Source: Branchiostoma floridae
Lineage: Eukaryota; Chordata; Leptocardii; Amphioxiformes; Branchiostomatidae
Assembly: GCF_000003815.2 (NCBI RefSeq)
Contig: NC_049996.1
Coordinates: forward strand, 13,675,297-13,739,296
Direction of reading: 5' to 3'
DNA length: 64,000 bases
Of this stretch, positions 34,762 to 46,689 are shown piece by piece (position 1 is the first letter of the stretch; each line of letters begins with the position of its first letter). The position numbers and the translations under genes are program-made. Under the pieces are notes generated by a model. That model worked only from the letters and a program-made list of their open reading frames with translations, was not told where the DNA came from and made no database searches.

Positions 34762-36773
34762 TCATTGTAGCACTGCGGCTAGCGACACGGCGATCAAAGC
34801 TGACGTCATCGCGATTTGAGGAAGAACAGCTGTCCCTCCGTTACACTTATCCTTGGTACAACACTTCGAGGAAGTAACTGAAAATGTAAAGCACAACATA
34901 GATAAAAACAATTAAAATCGCTCTTTTCTAAAACAAACAAACGATACTAATTATAATCACGTGGTCAGGAATAAGGTCACGTGTTCTAAGTGATTGGCCA
35001 TTCATACGTGAAGAAGGTTGCAGCTAGCCTCCATATCAGGCTCTCTAGGGCCTTTTTGGCTCATAATACACTTTTGCTGGCCATTTCTTTTTGTGCTGGG
35101 TCGCTGATTGCTGGCCTTGTCTGNNNNNNNNNNNNNNNNNNNNNNNNNNNNNNNNNNNNNNNNNNNNNNNNNNNNNNNNNNNNNNNNNNNNNNNNNNNNN
35201 NNNNNNNNNNNNNNNNNNNNNNNAATAGCCAGCAAAAGTGTATTACGACCCAAACAGGCCCTAGAGAGCCTGATATTGAGGCTAGGTTGCAGCAGGGATG
35301 CCCAGGAAGTTATGTTCAAACAAAATGTAGCTGTTTACAATATATGTTATCCACCAATACTCGTACAAACTTTTATCTACTGCCCAACAGTGGAGCTGCT
35401 ACCAGTTGAACCAAATGGACACTTACCTGTACAGTTACTGATATCAGCATTGCCTCCAAATGCCTGACAGGCTGCTGTAACGTTAGTAAGGGTTGTTGAG
35501 CTGCACTGCGAAGTTCCAGCGCAGCCTCGGCCGTACAGCATGGCGCCCGATGAGTTAAACTGTAGCTTCATAGACTGCGAGAAAGAGAAGACAAAGCATG
35601 TAATGCTACAGTCACATGTCTAAACGGATACCCCTCCGGGCAGTTTCCTTAAAATCATCCCGGGGCCCGGCGGGAAAAATACGCCGTTTCCAGGCCGTAC
35701 CGTTATTGTGAATAAAGTATTATTGGTAGGGCTCCGCCGGACCCTCTGATTTTTAGTGCGAATTAAGATAAACCGGTCCCCAAATGGGTCCTCAAAATAG
35801 GCATACTAGCATTTGAAAGCCCCACAGAAATTACCCGAAAGTGAAAAGAAATTCCATCAAACTATACATCAGAGCATCGGTCTTTAAATATTACTGCGAT
35901 GGTTGGTATAGCCGGGTCCTTCAGAATAAGCATAAGTACAGCATTATACAGCAATCAAATGATTGTCAAGATGCCTGGTGAAGATATCAAACTTATTATA
36001 AACAAATTTTGGAACAACAAAAACAATAGAAAGTCTCACAAAGCAGTTTGTGGTGCCATTAGCACAGGTGGTCAGGTTGGAGTTCTTGTTGTTGCTGCAG
36101 TCGTCATAGGCCGATCCCGTCATGCCACTGCACGTGTAGCACTGCAGGGACGTCACCTGGCCGACTGGATTCAACGAAATCAAACAAAAGAAAATAGATA
36201 TTGGGATTCAAAAATTTGCAAGCAAAAACATAGTGTTAACCTTTACATGATCTAGCCTTAGAAACTTCTGTGATTACTAAAGATTCATAGAAATATTCAT
36301 ATAAATGGTGACCATCACATCTGTCCTGCCGCTTGCTACATAATGTAATCGAACACCACTGGGTATCTACCACATTACCAGTTACCATGGTGACAGCAGT
36401 CTAGTCTAGGTAACTGACCTTATTTGTTTGGAGAAGAAGAAGTAACAGACCAAAAGCATTTATGTTTCCTTTCCGTGAGGATAGGGCGTAAATTTTGACA
36501 TATATCCCGTTGGTATGATGCCAATAGAAATTATTGGTCCCCGAACTGTTATGGGTTAGGGAACCCATGTTTCAAATAAAAGTTTCATGGAACATGCCAG
36601 TATTTTATCGTTTTCACATGTATAAGTTGTCACAAAGTCAGCCTAATAACAGACCTTTGTGTGATGTACTGTGAGGATACAAGTTTGACATGACCATGTA
36701 ACATACAATATTCATAACCTTCCTTACCGCAGTAGATGAACGTCACCAGTAGAGCACACGCAATAATCTTCAT
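34762..36773 (-). CDS. Ly6/uPAR (LU-domain) GPI-anchored-type surface protein
   Basis: Predicted 144-aa three-finger protein. Exons: 36773-36728, 36164-36040, 35574-35427, 34877-34762, with intron phases 1, 0, 1. Residues 1-15 (MKIIACALLVTFIYC) are a signal peptide. The LU domain starts LQCYTCSG and ends CCTKDKCN, the family's closing signature. The mature part has twelve cysteines, slightly more than the usual ten. Several NxT/NxS sites are seen (NLT, NGT, NSS, NVT, NCT). The C-terminus after CNGG is hydrophobic (ALIAVSLAAVLQ) and then stops, as expected for a GPI-anchor signal. The protein probably sits on the outer cell surface. Ligand unknown. A foldback element with an N gap lies in intron 3, so the intron length is uncertain. 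Confidence 0.85.
34984..35310. mobile_element. foldback element containing the second assembly gap
   Basis: The left arm (GCAGCTAGCCTCCATATCAG, GCTCTCTAGGGCC, AATACACTTTTGCTGGC) is inverted on the right side of the 100-N gap (GCCAGCAAAAGTGTATT, GGCCCTAGAGAGC, CTGATATTGAGGCTAG). Arms are ~85 bp. It lies in the last intron of the Ly6 gene. Confidence 0.8.
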
Positions 36774-37943
36774 CTTGTTCGAAAGGGTCAGAGGTCACTT
36801 GAAATGAGCTGTGAAACACGGGAAGTGACGAAGTGCAACATTAATCCATTGTTATATACATTTTTTTTTGCTAAAATTGAAGGATTTTGTGTCTAAAATC
36901 AGTGTGTTGCGAATTCCGAAGAATTGTACCCATGGGATGACACAATGAAGAACAGATAAATTGAAATACATAATTGATTATCTTATGCCTAAAGTGACAA
37001 TCTATATCAATTTAGCATTGTTAACGTCGACTATTGTACTGCATAGAAACAGTTTGAACAAAGGGAACAGCTGAATGTTCCAGAAGTTTCTATTTCGTGA
37101 CTGACAATAAAATAATTTCGTCATAAAAAGGTCGGTGTAGCTTTAATCTGAACTTACAATCTTTTTGTAGGTCCAAGAGAACAAAATTTAGCTGCACGTT
37201 TTACACTTGATTCATTCAACAGAAATATTTTTCAAAATCTCTATAGATATTCAAGCGTAGTCATGCATTCAATGTACATATTTAGCATATGCTGAAGTGT
37301 AAAGATTTCATAACATTTAAGGCATACTCTGTAAATGTCTGAAAATGTTATAGTGTAGTATCGAGTTGTAAGATATTATTCAGCAAAAAAAATTATACAT
37401 CTTTTGGGACATAAGCAACTGGTAAACATTTCTTCGAAATATCCCCTTTGACTTTGTATTTCTCCGTTTTACATAAGGTTCTTGATAAAGCATATACCAG
37501 TAAACTCTCCTCATTGTTTCCAATTTGTTACTTAAAGTAATGTATAAAGACAAACCAAAATATGATTCAAAATCTTCTGTTCTTTCAAATCTTTCTGTGA
37601 AGGCCTGCCCATGGATGAGTGGCAAATATTGTTCATCACTCTAGGTTAGGGCGTGGTTGGCGTATCATTCCAGAATTTAGATATTTTCATTTAGATTTTA
37701 TTTTTTTGAATGCAGGTTATTGTATAGACTACAAACAAAAGAATGTGGTTAACGAGAAACATACCAGATTACAAGCTTCATCTTTTATATCCTACACTTA
37801 AGTAATCTTCTGGTCATATAAAGAGTAACACACAAATCGGCTGAATCAACTTAACACCTCAGCACTTGATTTGTACTTTTACGAACTACAATATAACTAA
37901 ATTGCTTAATTAATACGGGTTTTAAGAATATAAAACTGTTTAC

Positions 37944-38130
37944 CTGTGTATGAAGCGTCCGCTTGAGCTGGGGAATGTACAAGTGTTGTCAGATGAGCAC
38001 AACTCGCGGGTATGTCTTTACAAAACACAAGAGCCTGTCTCCCCGCAACCAATGTCATTAGCATAGCTGCGCCTGTCAACAACAATTGTGACAGACGACG
38101 TTTTAAAGGCCACTGGTCACGTGGTAGGGG
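37944..38130 (-). promoter_or_regulatory. possible 5' untranslated first exon of the Ly6 gene
   Basis: On the - strand a moderately GC-rich stretch ends at a good donor (ACACAG then GTAAAC at 37943). About 1.1 kb downstream an acceptor TTTCACAG precedes the Ly6 ATG. Its frame has no start context matching the Ly6 frame, so it would be untranslated. Low certainty. Confidence 0.3.
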
Positions 38131-39851
38131 TGTTGTCACGCGACCGCTTCGTTAAAGTACACAATAACTGACATTTCAGATGGGCACACGAAAATTGCTA
38201 TCAAAATAAAAATCTTTTGTCGACGACAACAGAACTAAAAATCAAAGTACATCAATATGAGTACTGGTTTATCGTTTGTGTTGCTATAGCAAGAAACAAC
38301 ATGTGTAATAATGCTGTCTAAATGGTTGGGTGTTTATTTCATTTTGATTGGACAAACAGTTAACTGTCATAACAAATTATCCTGAGTCACGAAGTATCAA
38401 TGCAAACAAATCCTATCACCTGTTACAACTTTTCACCAAAGTCTCGCCAAATCAAAAGTTACGGCTTTGCAGTTGGATTCTTGTAAAGCCGTCGTTATAG
38501 ATTATAGAAACAAGTTTATCTGTAAGGTCAAATCTTTGCAAGGGATCTCCAGGGACGTATCAAGGCTCTTAGATTAATATGATTTATCAATTATTTATGG
38601 CACGATTCATTTGATGATGTCAATCATCCCACATAAGTGTATAGCCAGTGATAGCTGGGCACTAAAACACGCAAAATAATCAGCATCGCTTTCGTAAATT
38701 TGAAGCAAATAAAAAAAAAACCTGAAATGTTGTGAACACGCGTCTATAAAATATTAAATAACTACAGTTGAATCATATATTCACAGCTTGCACGTTCTTT
38801 ATAAAGTGACAGTTGGGGCATTTTATCTGTACATCATTTCTCACGTCTGAATGCTTCTTCAATGACATATTGTCATGTTTTTCCTATTTCATCAGGTCTT
38901 TATGATTTATTGATATTGGTTGCCAGGATAGATACTTGTTTGTTGTTAACAAGCGGCGCTAACAGAGAAAGACTCCACAACATGGACACCACAAAAACGA
39001 GGTGCATTAAAATGGACATTAAATATGCACCTTTGGGGAGCACATGTGCCATTTATGGTATTATAAAAAAGAGTGAACATGAAGTAACAACGTCGGTGGT
39101 TAAAACAACCCGAAAATCACATATATTATATTCATACAGTTATGCATATAATAGTAACGTATTGGTGTCAAAAGAGCTGTGTAGTATATCATGTATGTAA
39201 AAGTCATCACTTAATGTTCCATCCGAAAGGACTGATGCAACCCCATTCACACCATGCCCGGGCGGGGTTTGAACCTGCCCAGCCCTCTGGATCCACTTAA
39301 TGCCCCTTACAAGATAGCCTCACTGGAACACCTAGCCTCACCTACTAAAGGCATATCCATCCATTCACTGTGCTTCGCTCACTCGGTGGTTTATTCAACG
39401 GTTGTATGTCACATTAATCGTCGAATAAAACTCCAAGTGTATTGTGGTTAGAAAGAAAACTACGGGCGCTAGGAAACCTGGCGACGAACAGGACAAAGTG
39501 AAGGGAGTTGAAGAAAGACTGACTGCAGCTGCAGGTTGTCCAGACCACTGCAGCAGCAGGACACAGTGGACTACTACTAAAATATGTAACGTTATACATG
39601 TAATCGTTAAAACCAGTTTTGGTGGTTGGGCTACAAATCAACAGTAAATTTAAACACCGAGTGAAAAACGACCGGGTCATTAATTTGTATCACAATTAAA
39701 AGGCCTTACGTAAACCTTTTGAATCAGGATCGTAGGGCCTGATGTTACCATCATGAAGATGAAGAGCGGCCCATAGTAGCAGCATTTCTTCTCCCTAAGT
39801 CAGAAACATCAAGCTTACTAATAGGCAAGCTTGACTTCACTGACTCAATAC
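38131..39851. other. non-coding, with a possible - strand SINE head
   Basis: No gene seen. On the - strand near 39265-39276 the B-box-like AGGTTCAAACCCC fits a tRNA-derived SINE covering about 39210-39340. The boundaries cannot be set. Confidence 0.35.
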
Positions 39852-40095
39852 CTAATCTACACAAAGAATATCTGTATATGCTTCCTTGATCTTGTTGGGA
39901 TTGATATGCAATAGTTCTATGTCATCCGGGTTCACGGTGTTGCAGTTCTCATTGATGTAACAGGCGGCGCCCTCACCAATGGTGACGTCACGATTTGGGT
40001 TCTCTGATGACGTCTCGATAACAAAGACTGTCGGATGCGCGTGGTTGTCCGGTTTCGGGGTTGTGTGCGATTCTTCACTTCTAGTTGCCATTCTT
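39852..40095 (-). CDS. orphan C-terminal exon, tail-like
   Basis: After a long pyrimidine tract and acceptor CAG, a phase-2 exon opens as AGA ATG GCA and runs 81 codons to TAG at 39852-39854. It is hydrophilic with no membrane segment: it begins RMATRSEESHTTPKPDNHAH and later has the tyrosine-containing phrases ACYINEN and EAYTDIL. It looks like the cytoplasmic tail of a receptor. No matching upstream exon lies within 1.2 kb. The nearest exon on the - strand with the matching phase-2 donor is the transmembrane exon at 59310-59418, about 19 kb away across the reductase array. No family recognised. Confidence 0.5.
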
Positions 40096-40319
40096 CTGTC
40101 GGATGAAACAAAAAAACAAAAAAAAACAAGAATGTACATTGAACTTCCATGTTTCCCAAACACAAACAAACAATACCTATATAGCGTTACGTTATACTAA
40201 TTGTGCCCAATGGCAAGGGTAAGAGGAGGGTTAACGTTTTTACTAAATAAGTGTTTCTTCAAGTAGACATTCGTAATGCAATGTATATGACATAAAATCT
40301 GCCCAGCTTTATTTCTGTG

Positions 40320-41165
40320 ACCCCTCACTTAAGCAGGTATAGATCTCATTCCATGAACAAGAGTTCGGAGACCTCATACCTCCATGAAATATTCTGATTA
40401 TGCAAATGACTTTCACATCTGCATAATTTATGATTGCTAATGTACACCTTTCACTAACTTACACAGGTCACAATGTTGACAGCCCAATCATTTACTATAT
40501 GTATTAAGAATTAGGACACTTTCACATTTCTTATGCAAATTAGGGACTTATTTGCATAATTAGAATCTGCTTATCTTCCACCTACCACAAACTACATGAT
40601 ACATGTATCTGAGTCCTATATTGGAAGACACTGTAAATACAGATTTTCCTCATTAAGTATGCAAATTCAGTCCAATTTTGCATAATTTGCATTTCATTAT
40701 ATACATCTCTGCCACAGGTATCTGCATACCAAATATCATGGAAATCCATCATTCCTATCTTCCGTTATGCTCCTTGTATTGGAAGATTTTGACAAAAACA
40801 CTCCTACAGTTCTAGAGCTGCTAGGAGGCCCAAACATACACCACTTATTCCTTACATCACAAGCTATCTGCCACCAAAAAAACTGGACTTTTATCTGGAC
40901 CATAGCATGTCCAGGTAAAAAGATACAAAAAATTGAAGTTCTGCTGCAGTACCAAGGTCACATGCCAGGGTGCCCAAAATTGACCTTGACCTTCGTCTTC
41001 CCAACCACTACCCAAGTAACATTGTAGTCCATCTAGAGGATCTTAAGTTATGCTTACCACAAATATCCGGAAACACAAACACACACACAAACAGACAACC
41101 CCCCCCCCCACACACACACACAGACACACACACAGAAAAACTATACCTCCATTTTTCATTTAGGT
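40320..41165. repeat. dispersed repeat family, longest copy in the window
   Basis: Includes repeated ATGCAAAT/ATTTGCAT pairs (40400-40690), GCTAGGAGGCCCAAACATACAC, GAAGTTCTGCTGCAGTACCA, AAATTGACCTTGACCTT, an AC-rich block, and the end ACTATACCTCCATTTTTCAT then TTAGGTAA. Parts recur at 45050-45303, 46940-47770, 58600-59125 and 59795-59965. It has no long open frame. Class unknown; the constant 3' end suggests a transposable element. Confidence 0.65.
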
Positions 41166-41380
41166 AACAAGCTCGACTTGTTTTGTGTCCACAGCTTTAG
41201 CTTTTCTTCCATCCATATTCCCATGCTAATTACAAATGTGTAATTACGTTGGATTGGATGAATGAATAAATGAATCATACAGAAATAAAACACGTCTACC
41301 CTTTTCATTAAAATAAGTATGACACAGTGACATTGATATTTTCGTAAGCCTCCTTATGATACATTAAGTACATTTTGTAG

Positions 41381-44300
41381 GGAGGTTGGCCAGGCCAGTG
41401 CGACGAGGCGGCCTCCCATGCCATCCTGGATCGCTACGCGGAGCTGGGAGGAAACTTCCTTGACACAGCAGACATGTATGCAATGGGCAAGTCTGAAGAA
41501 TACATTGGCAGCTGGTTGGAGAAGTGAGTATCTTGTTACACGTCGATCAAGGAAGGTTAGACACTCCAGTATTGAGAATATGTATATTATATGTCAACCA
41601 TACCACAGTATGGGTTGAAATATATTGTTTTTCTGGTGTTCTCCTCCTCCGTCTTCTGTCAGATTCATCTCTGTAGCATTGTGAGCTTCTAGGGGTTGAC
41701 ATCGATGTCTCGTCTAGCTACGTTATGATGATTGATCCACATTATTCTGGGTAACAAAAACGTCTTCAACTGTAAAAGTGGGGGGGGGGGGGGCAGAACG
41801 TTCAACGTTTGGATGCCTGGCTCTATGCCTTATGATCCACGATAGACATCAAAATTAAGTCAAAGTGGAAGACGGCTAACATCTTATTTGCCGAGTTGAC
41901 GTTTGGGGATGTGTTGCATTTTAGGCAGCAGCGAGAGAAGTTTATTGTTGCCTCCAAAGTCCGGTTCAACACCAGCCGCTGGACTCAGGACATCAACCGC
42001 TGGGGACTGAGCCGCCATCACATCATGCATTCCATAGACGACAGTCTGCGCAGGCTCCGTACGGATTATCTGGACCTGTACCAGGTGGGTAGATTGTCCG
42101 TTTGTTCATCTGTTGTGCGTTTTACTCTATGAATATTCGCAGGGTGTAATGTTTGTTTTATAACCATTTGGTCCAATGTCATTATCAGGGTAATAATTGC
42201 CATCAACATCAGTACAAATAGCAAAGCCATTTGCCACCAACAAACTGTTTCTTCTCACTTTGCCTCAACTTGTAACACCTTTTCTATTTTCATATCGTCC
42301 TTTGCACACAATGTTAACTCATAACGTAAGCAGATACATGCTTAATTTGCGCGTTATTTATGGCGTCTTCCTGGTGGTGCACGTGTCATTTGTAATCTCT
42401 CGTCATATATAACCAATCTGGTCCAAGGGGCCGGAAGAGAGCGCATCATATCGCAATGTGTAAAGCCCATCATGTTGTAGACACAATATTTTCAGACAAT
42501 GATTTCAACAGGAGTCTATTTAAGACAGGTTAGCTATTGGGTATAGTTTCCTCCCTAACCGCACGTCACCATTTTAGATCCACCTCTGGGACGAGGCTGT
42601 CCCCATCGAAGAGACCCTGTCAGCTCTGAATGACCTGGTGCGCGCAGGGAAGGTGCGTTACCTGGGCGCCAGTAACGTCAAAGGCTGGCAGTTGCAGAAG
42701 ATTGTTGATCTTAGCAAGTACATGGGACTCAACAAGTGGATATCTTTTCAGGTGCGAAGTGTTTAGTTTCAAAACGTGCAATCTTTGAAAGATTAACAAT
42801 AGGGAAGATATTTGCCACTCATTGGAAATTGAAACTCACATTAACGATTTGTACCTGTCAGGTCCGTAGTTAAAAATAATAGTCCGCCGATAGTGCTACC
42901 GTGTGGATTTTGAAAAAAGAATCACATATAAAGAGTAGAGTGATGTTGATCTTGAATTCCAGGCGGAGTACAGCCTGGTGTGCCGTGGAATAGAGTGGGA
43001 GCTGACTGATGTCTGCAGGCGGGAGGGTATCGGGATCATCCCGTGGAGTCCACTCAAAGGGTGCGTTGAATAATCGTCATCCTTTAGTTCAATTTCTTTG
43101 AGCCATTTCCAAGTTGACGAGAGTCATATGAAACGTTCAGCAGGACATTCCACTCATCTTTTGGCGACAATGGCTGCTAATTTGGGGATGATGCCTGTTA
43201 CTTTAGAGTTTTGTTTCATATTGCTTTATCCATGTAGCAAAAAGAAAGTATTGAATCATTCATCCGGATATCCTTTAAGTGACGTCACTGTTAACGTTTA
43301 TCTATTGATCAGAGGTCTGCTGACTGGGAAGTTCAAACGAGAAGCCGCTGCGCCCGAGGGAAGCAGGATCGCACACTCCACAAAGACTGGCCATACCTTC
43401 GAGGCGGCTCCGGATTTCGAGAAGGCCAAGAAAGATGACAAGACCTGGAACGTACGTCCTTGATGTCATAAAGAAGGTTGCCGAAGCACACGGTAAGAGT
43501 AACATATTATATGTATCATCTTTCCATATTGTTATCCAACTCTATATGTATATCGGTACATCAGTTCCTACGGAAAGATACAATATTATCCTGTGTCAAC
43601 ATTGCCATGAGACTAGAACCATATCGACTTTTTTTCCCTTTCGAAGTCAATAAGCATAGCTCAACTTGCATGCCACCAATACCGGTTACCGCAAAATGAC
43701 ATAGATTTATATTAATCGCCAGCGCTAGAATGTACTTTACCCTTCTGAGCTACATTCTTGTATGGACTACCATCATCATCTTCTATGGAATACCCTATGG
43801 GAGGAGAATACCGCAGTATCTGATAAGTGTTGAACTGATTATGACCGTTACTTTCAGGCAAGACTGTGGCTCAGGTGGCAATCCGCTGGCTGCTACAGAA
43901 GGACGTGGTGTCGTCTGTCATCATTGGCGCGAAAACTCTTCAGCAGCTGTAGGACAACATGGGCGCCTCCACTGGCTGGGAGATCACAGATGAGCAGGTG
44001 AGGGAGCTAACAGGCATTTCATTAAGTTCAATATCCACATTGCATTTAGTCAGCGCAGGAAAGCTAGTGCCAGGCAAGACAGTTTGACAGAATACCGTAA
44101 ACGTGAATATTGTCCATTGAAAGTCAATGCAAACACAACGTGATGGATATAACGTCAGAACTGCTAAGAAGAGTATTCCTCTCAACATTAACCTGTGACT
44201 TGAGATCTAAGATAATGTGCTCATGATCAACGAGTGAGGAATCTTGAACGCACACAGGCATCATGATGATGGTGGCAGACCAGAAAGGCACTGCACAAAA

Positions 44301-44544
44301 TGACATTACAGATGCTTGGGAAGATTTGTGGTCGGGCTTTCCAAATCCAGATGAATGTGTTTGTATTACAAATAGATTACTTTAATGAAGAGAAGGTTAT
44401 TACATTTACCACTAACGTTACCCTACGTTGACCATGTTCCAGATGGCAGAACTCGACACTGTCAGTCAGATGGATGCGTTCTACCCCTACAACATGATCA
44501 ATTTTGCGAACAACGACAGGGTGAGGAAGAACATGTGTCAGTAA
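41381..44544 (+). pseudogene. aldo-keto reductase copy 1, degenerate
   Basis: Counterparts of exons 2-8 of the intact copy are at 41381-41523, 41925-42084, 42578-42751, 42963-43060, 43313-43492, 43858-43997 and 44443-44544. All have good splice sites and correct phases. The catalytic Asp, Tyr, Lys and His codons survive (NFLDTADMY, VASKVRF, LYQIH). Three defects are seen. Exon 1 is not found upstream. Exon 6 is 180 nt instead of 176 because ACGT is doubled at 43450-43457, which shifts the frame to a TGA at 43461. Exon 7 has TAG (43950-43952) where copy 2 has GAG. Intron and 3' sequences still match copy 2, so the duplication is recent. An assembly error could explain one lesion but hardly all three. 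Confidence 0.8.
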
Positions 44545-44984
44545 ACACGTGACACAGGACATCACTCTGTAGAGTGTCTACCTGCTGTACAACCCAGCTT
44601 GGGTCGACAGCACGGTTCAGAAGCTTTTATGAACGTCAACAGTGGTTTATCATACATACTTGATTTTGGAATCCAGTTGCTTGTCAATGAGTAACTGCTA
44701 TTTGGCATGCCTTCTTACCTGGATGTCTAACCTTAATCGACGCATTATACATTATTGTTTGGATGTAATTGTTTGAGTCACCATTCAGTCAACGATTATA
44801 GTGCATCTTGCAAACTTGAACACCATGTTTTAGTTCGTTCACGAGAGTTATTAATATGTTGATGTTCATACGTGTTTCTTTGCTTGACGGATGTAATGCT
44901 TTCTTTCCTCGTGTTTATACCGGGCAGCATTCATTAGTACGGATGGCCATTACTGAGGGGACTTGATATGCCTGCACTTGTCAA

Positions 44985-44994
44985 AATAAATAAA
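44985..44994 (+). promoter_or_regulatory. polyadenylation signal of reductase copy 1
   Basis: Overlapping AATAAA hexamers (44985 and 44989) 441 nt past the stop codon. The same AATAAAGAGA context follows copy 2. Confidence 0.55.
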
Positions 44995-45049
44995 GAGAAA
45001 TCTCTCCAAAAGCATTGCCATATCTCTTTAATCTCTTAATCAAGACCAG

Positions 45050-45303
45050 CGTGTCCAGGTAAAAAAATACAAAAAAATCGAAGTTCTGCTGCAGTACCAA
45101 GATCACATTCCAGGGTCCAAAAATCGACCTTGACCTTCGTATTATCAACACCTACCAACATGCCAAATATCATCGTAATACATCCAGAAGTTCTAGAGTT
45201 TTGGCTTTTGCTGACCACAAATATATGGAAACACAGACAGACAAACAAATAGACACAAAGACAGACGCATCAAAAACTATACCTGCATTTCTCATAGAGG
45301 TAA
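45050..45303. repeat. copy of the 40320-41165 repeat family (3' part)
   Basis: Shares GTGTCCAGGTAAAAA, GAAGTTCTGCTGCAGTACCA and TGACCTTGACCTTCG, then the ACAGACAGA block and the ending ACTATACCTGCATTTCTCAT plus AGAGGTAA with the longer copy. Confidence 0.7.
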
Positions 45304-45676
45304 CTATCTACAGTGGCATGCCATATGGAGTTGATTGCTACAAATACAATCTACATTACAATTCCACGTCTTGGTAATTCAGTCTTATGTTAGGATATGT
45401 TTGAAAACGGTGTGAAAATGCCTAAAATGCCTCGTGACAGCGAAGAGGTCCATGACCTTTCGGATTTTTACCACAATCTAAAATTTTAATTTTAATTTCT
45501 GTTTGGAGACAGTGCTCAGGGGTAGTACCAGTACAAAACCAGTTTTTCTTGTTGGACTCAGGTGAGCACGGGTGTGCCGTCGATACTCGCTCACCGGGTA
45601 CAGGTGCAGGCAGAGGTCAAAGGTCGTATAAGCGCTATAAGGAAGTATAACCGCACTTACTAGTACTTAAGTCAAC

Positions 45677-46634
45677 ATGGCCGACAAGACTGAGTACCGA
45701 TTCCTAGGCGGCAGCGGTTTGAAGGTGTCCAACATCTGCCTGGGCACCATGACGTTTGGAGACTGGGTGAGTGCGAAGACGTAGACCGTGCTCTGTGTGG
45801 GTGCGTGGGTGAGAGTTCCGAGGAGTTATGAGAGATTTCTTATTGGGAGGTTTGTGTGTGTGTGTGTGTGTGTCTTTTTTTTTTGGGGGGGGGGGGGTCA
45901 TTCAACTTTTTGCCTAGTACGTCACGACAGTTCAAGGTTTTATACCCAAACGGAATAATTGTGGCAATAAAAACTAATGCCATGGCGACGGTTTTATTGT
46001 TTTCAAGTATTATTGATTGTTGTTGTAGGTGTGTTGTATTTACTGTAATTTTTGATTTTATGGCGGTAACTTAATTTTAGCGTTTTTAGCGCCCACTAGC
46101 CGAGCGCTAAATTTTCATTACGTGACTTTTTCATTACGCGAATACACCCCCCTCCCTCTAATGTCGCGGCACCGATTTCTGGTTTTGTTATATACGGTCA
46201 CGATCTAACTCTTATCCTTTACAAAAACGTGCACACAGTACACTAGAAATTCACACAGGAACAAGAATTTCGTCAATCTTCAAGAAATAATTAATATAAA
46301 ACATGTATTTAAATGGAAAGTTTGTCGTCATTTCTTTTACAAAATGCAGTGAATGCATGCTGACGTACACAACACAAATTCGTTACGAGCTGAGCTGCAT
46401 ATTTACACAACTTATTTTATCAATATTATTCTAACGTTACGCTACGATTTAGAAGTTTGTCCATAAAATATACAATACAGTTACGAAATTCACGTTGTGC
46501 TACGATGTTACACAAGACTTAGAAAATGTCGGCGTCATCTTAGCGTGCAGACAACAACAGCAAAAATGGACCGTGCTCTGTGTGGGTGCGTGGGTGAGAG
46601 TTCCGAGGAGTTATGAGAGATTTCTTATTGGGAG

Positions 46635-46689
<55 letters not shown>

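Noticed and set aside
40400-40690. stand-alone enhancer made of octamer sites
   Set aside because: The same octamer pairs recur with the same surrounding sequence elsewhere, so they belong to a repeat family. Regulatory activity is only a possibility.
41896-41924. reductase exon 1 remnant (TTGACGTTTGGGGATG) just before exon 3 of copy 1
   Set aside because: The resemblance to the TFGD coding phrase covers only about 12 bp, and the position between exons 2 and 3 makes no sense for exon 1. Treated as coincidence.
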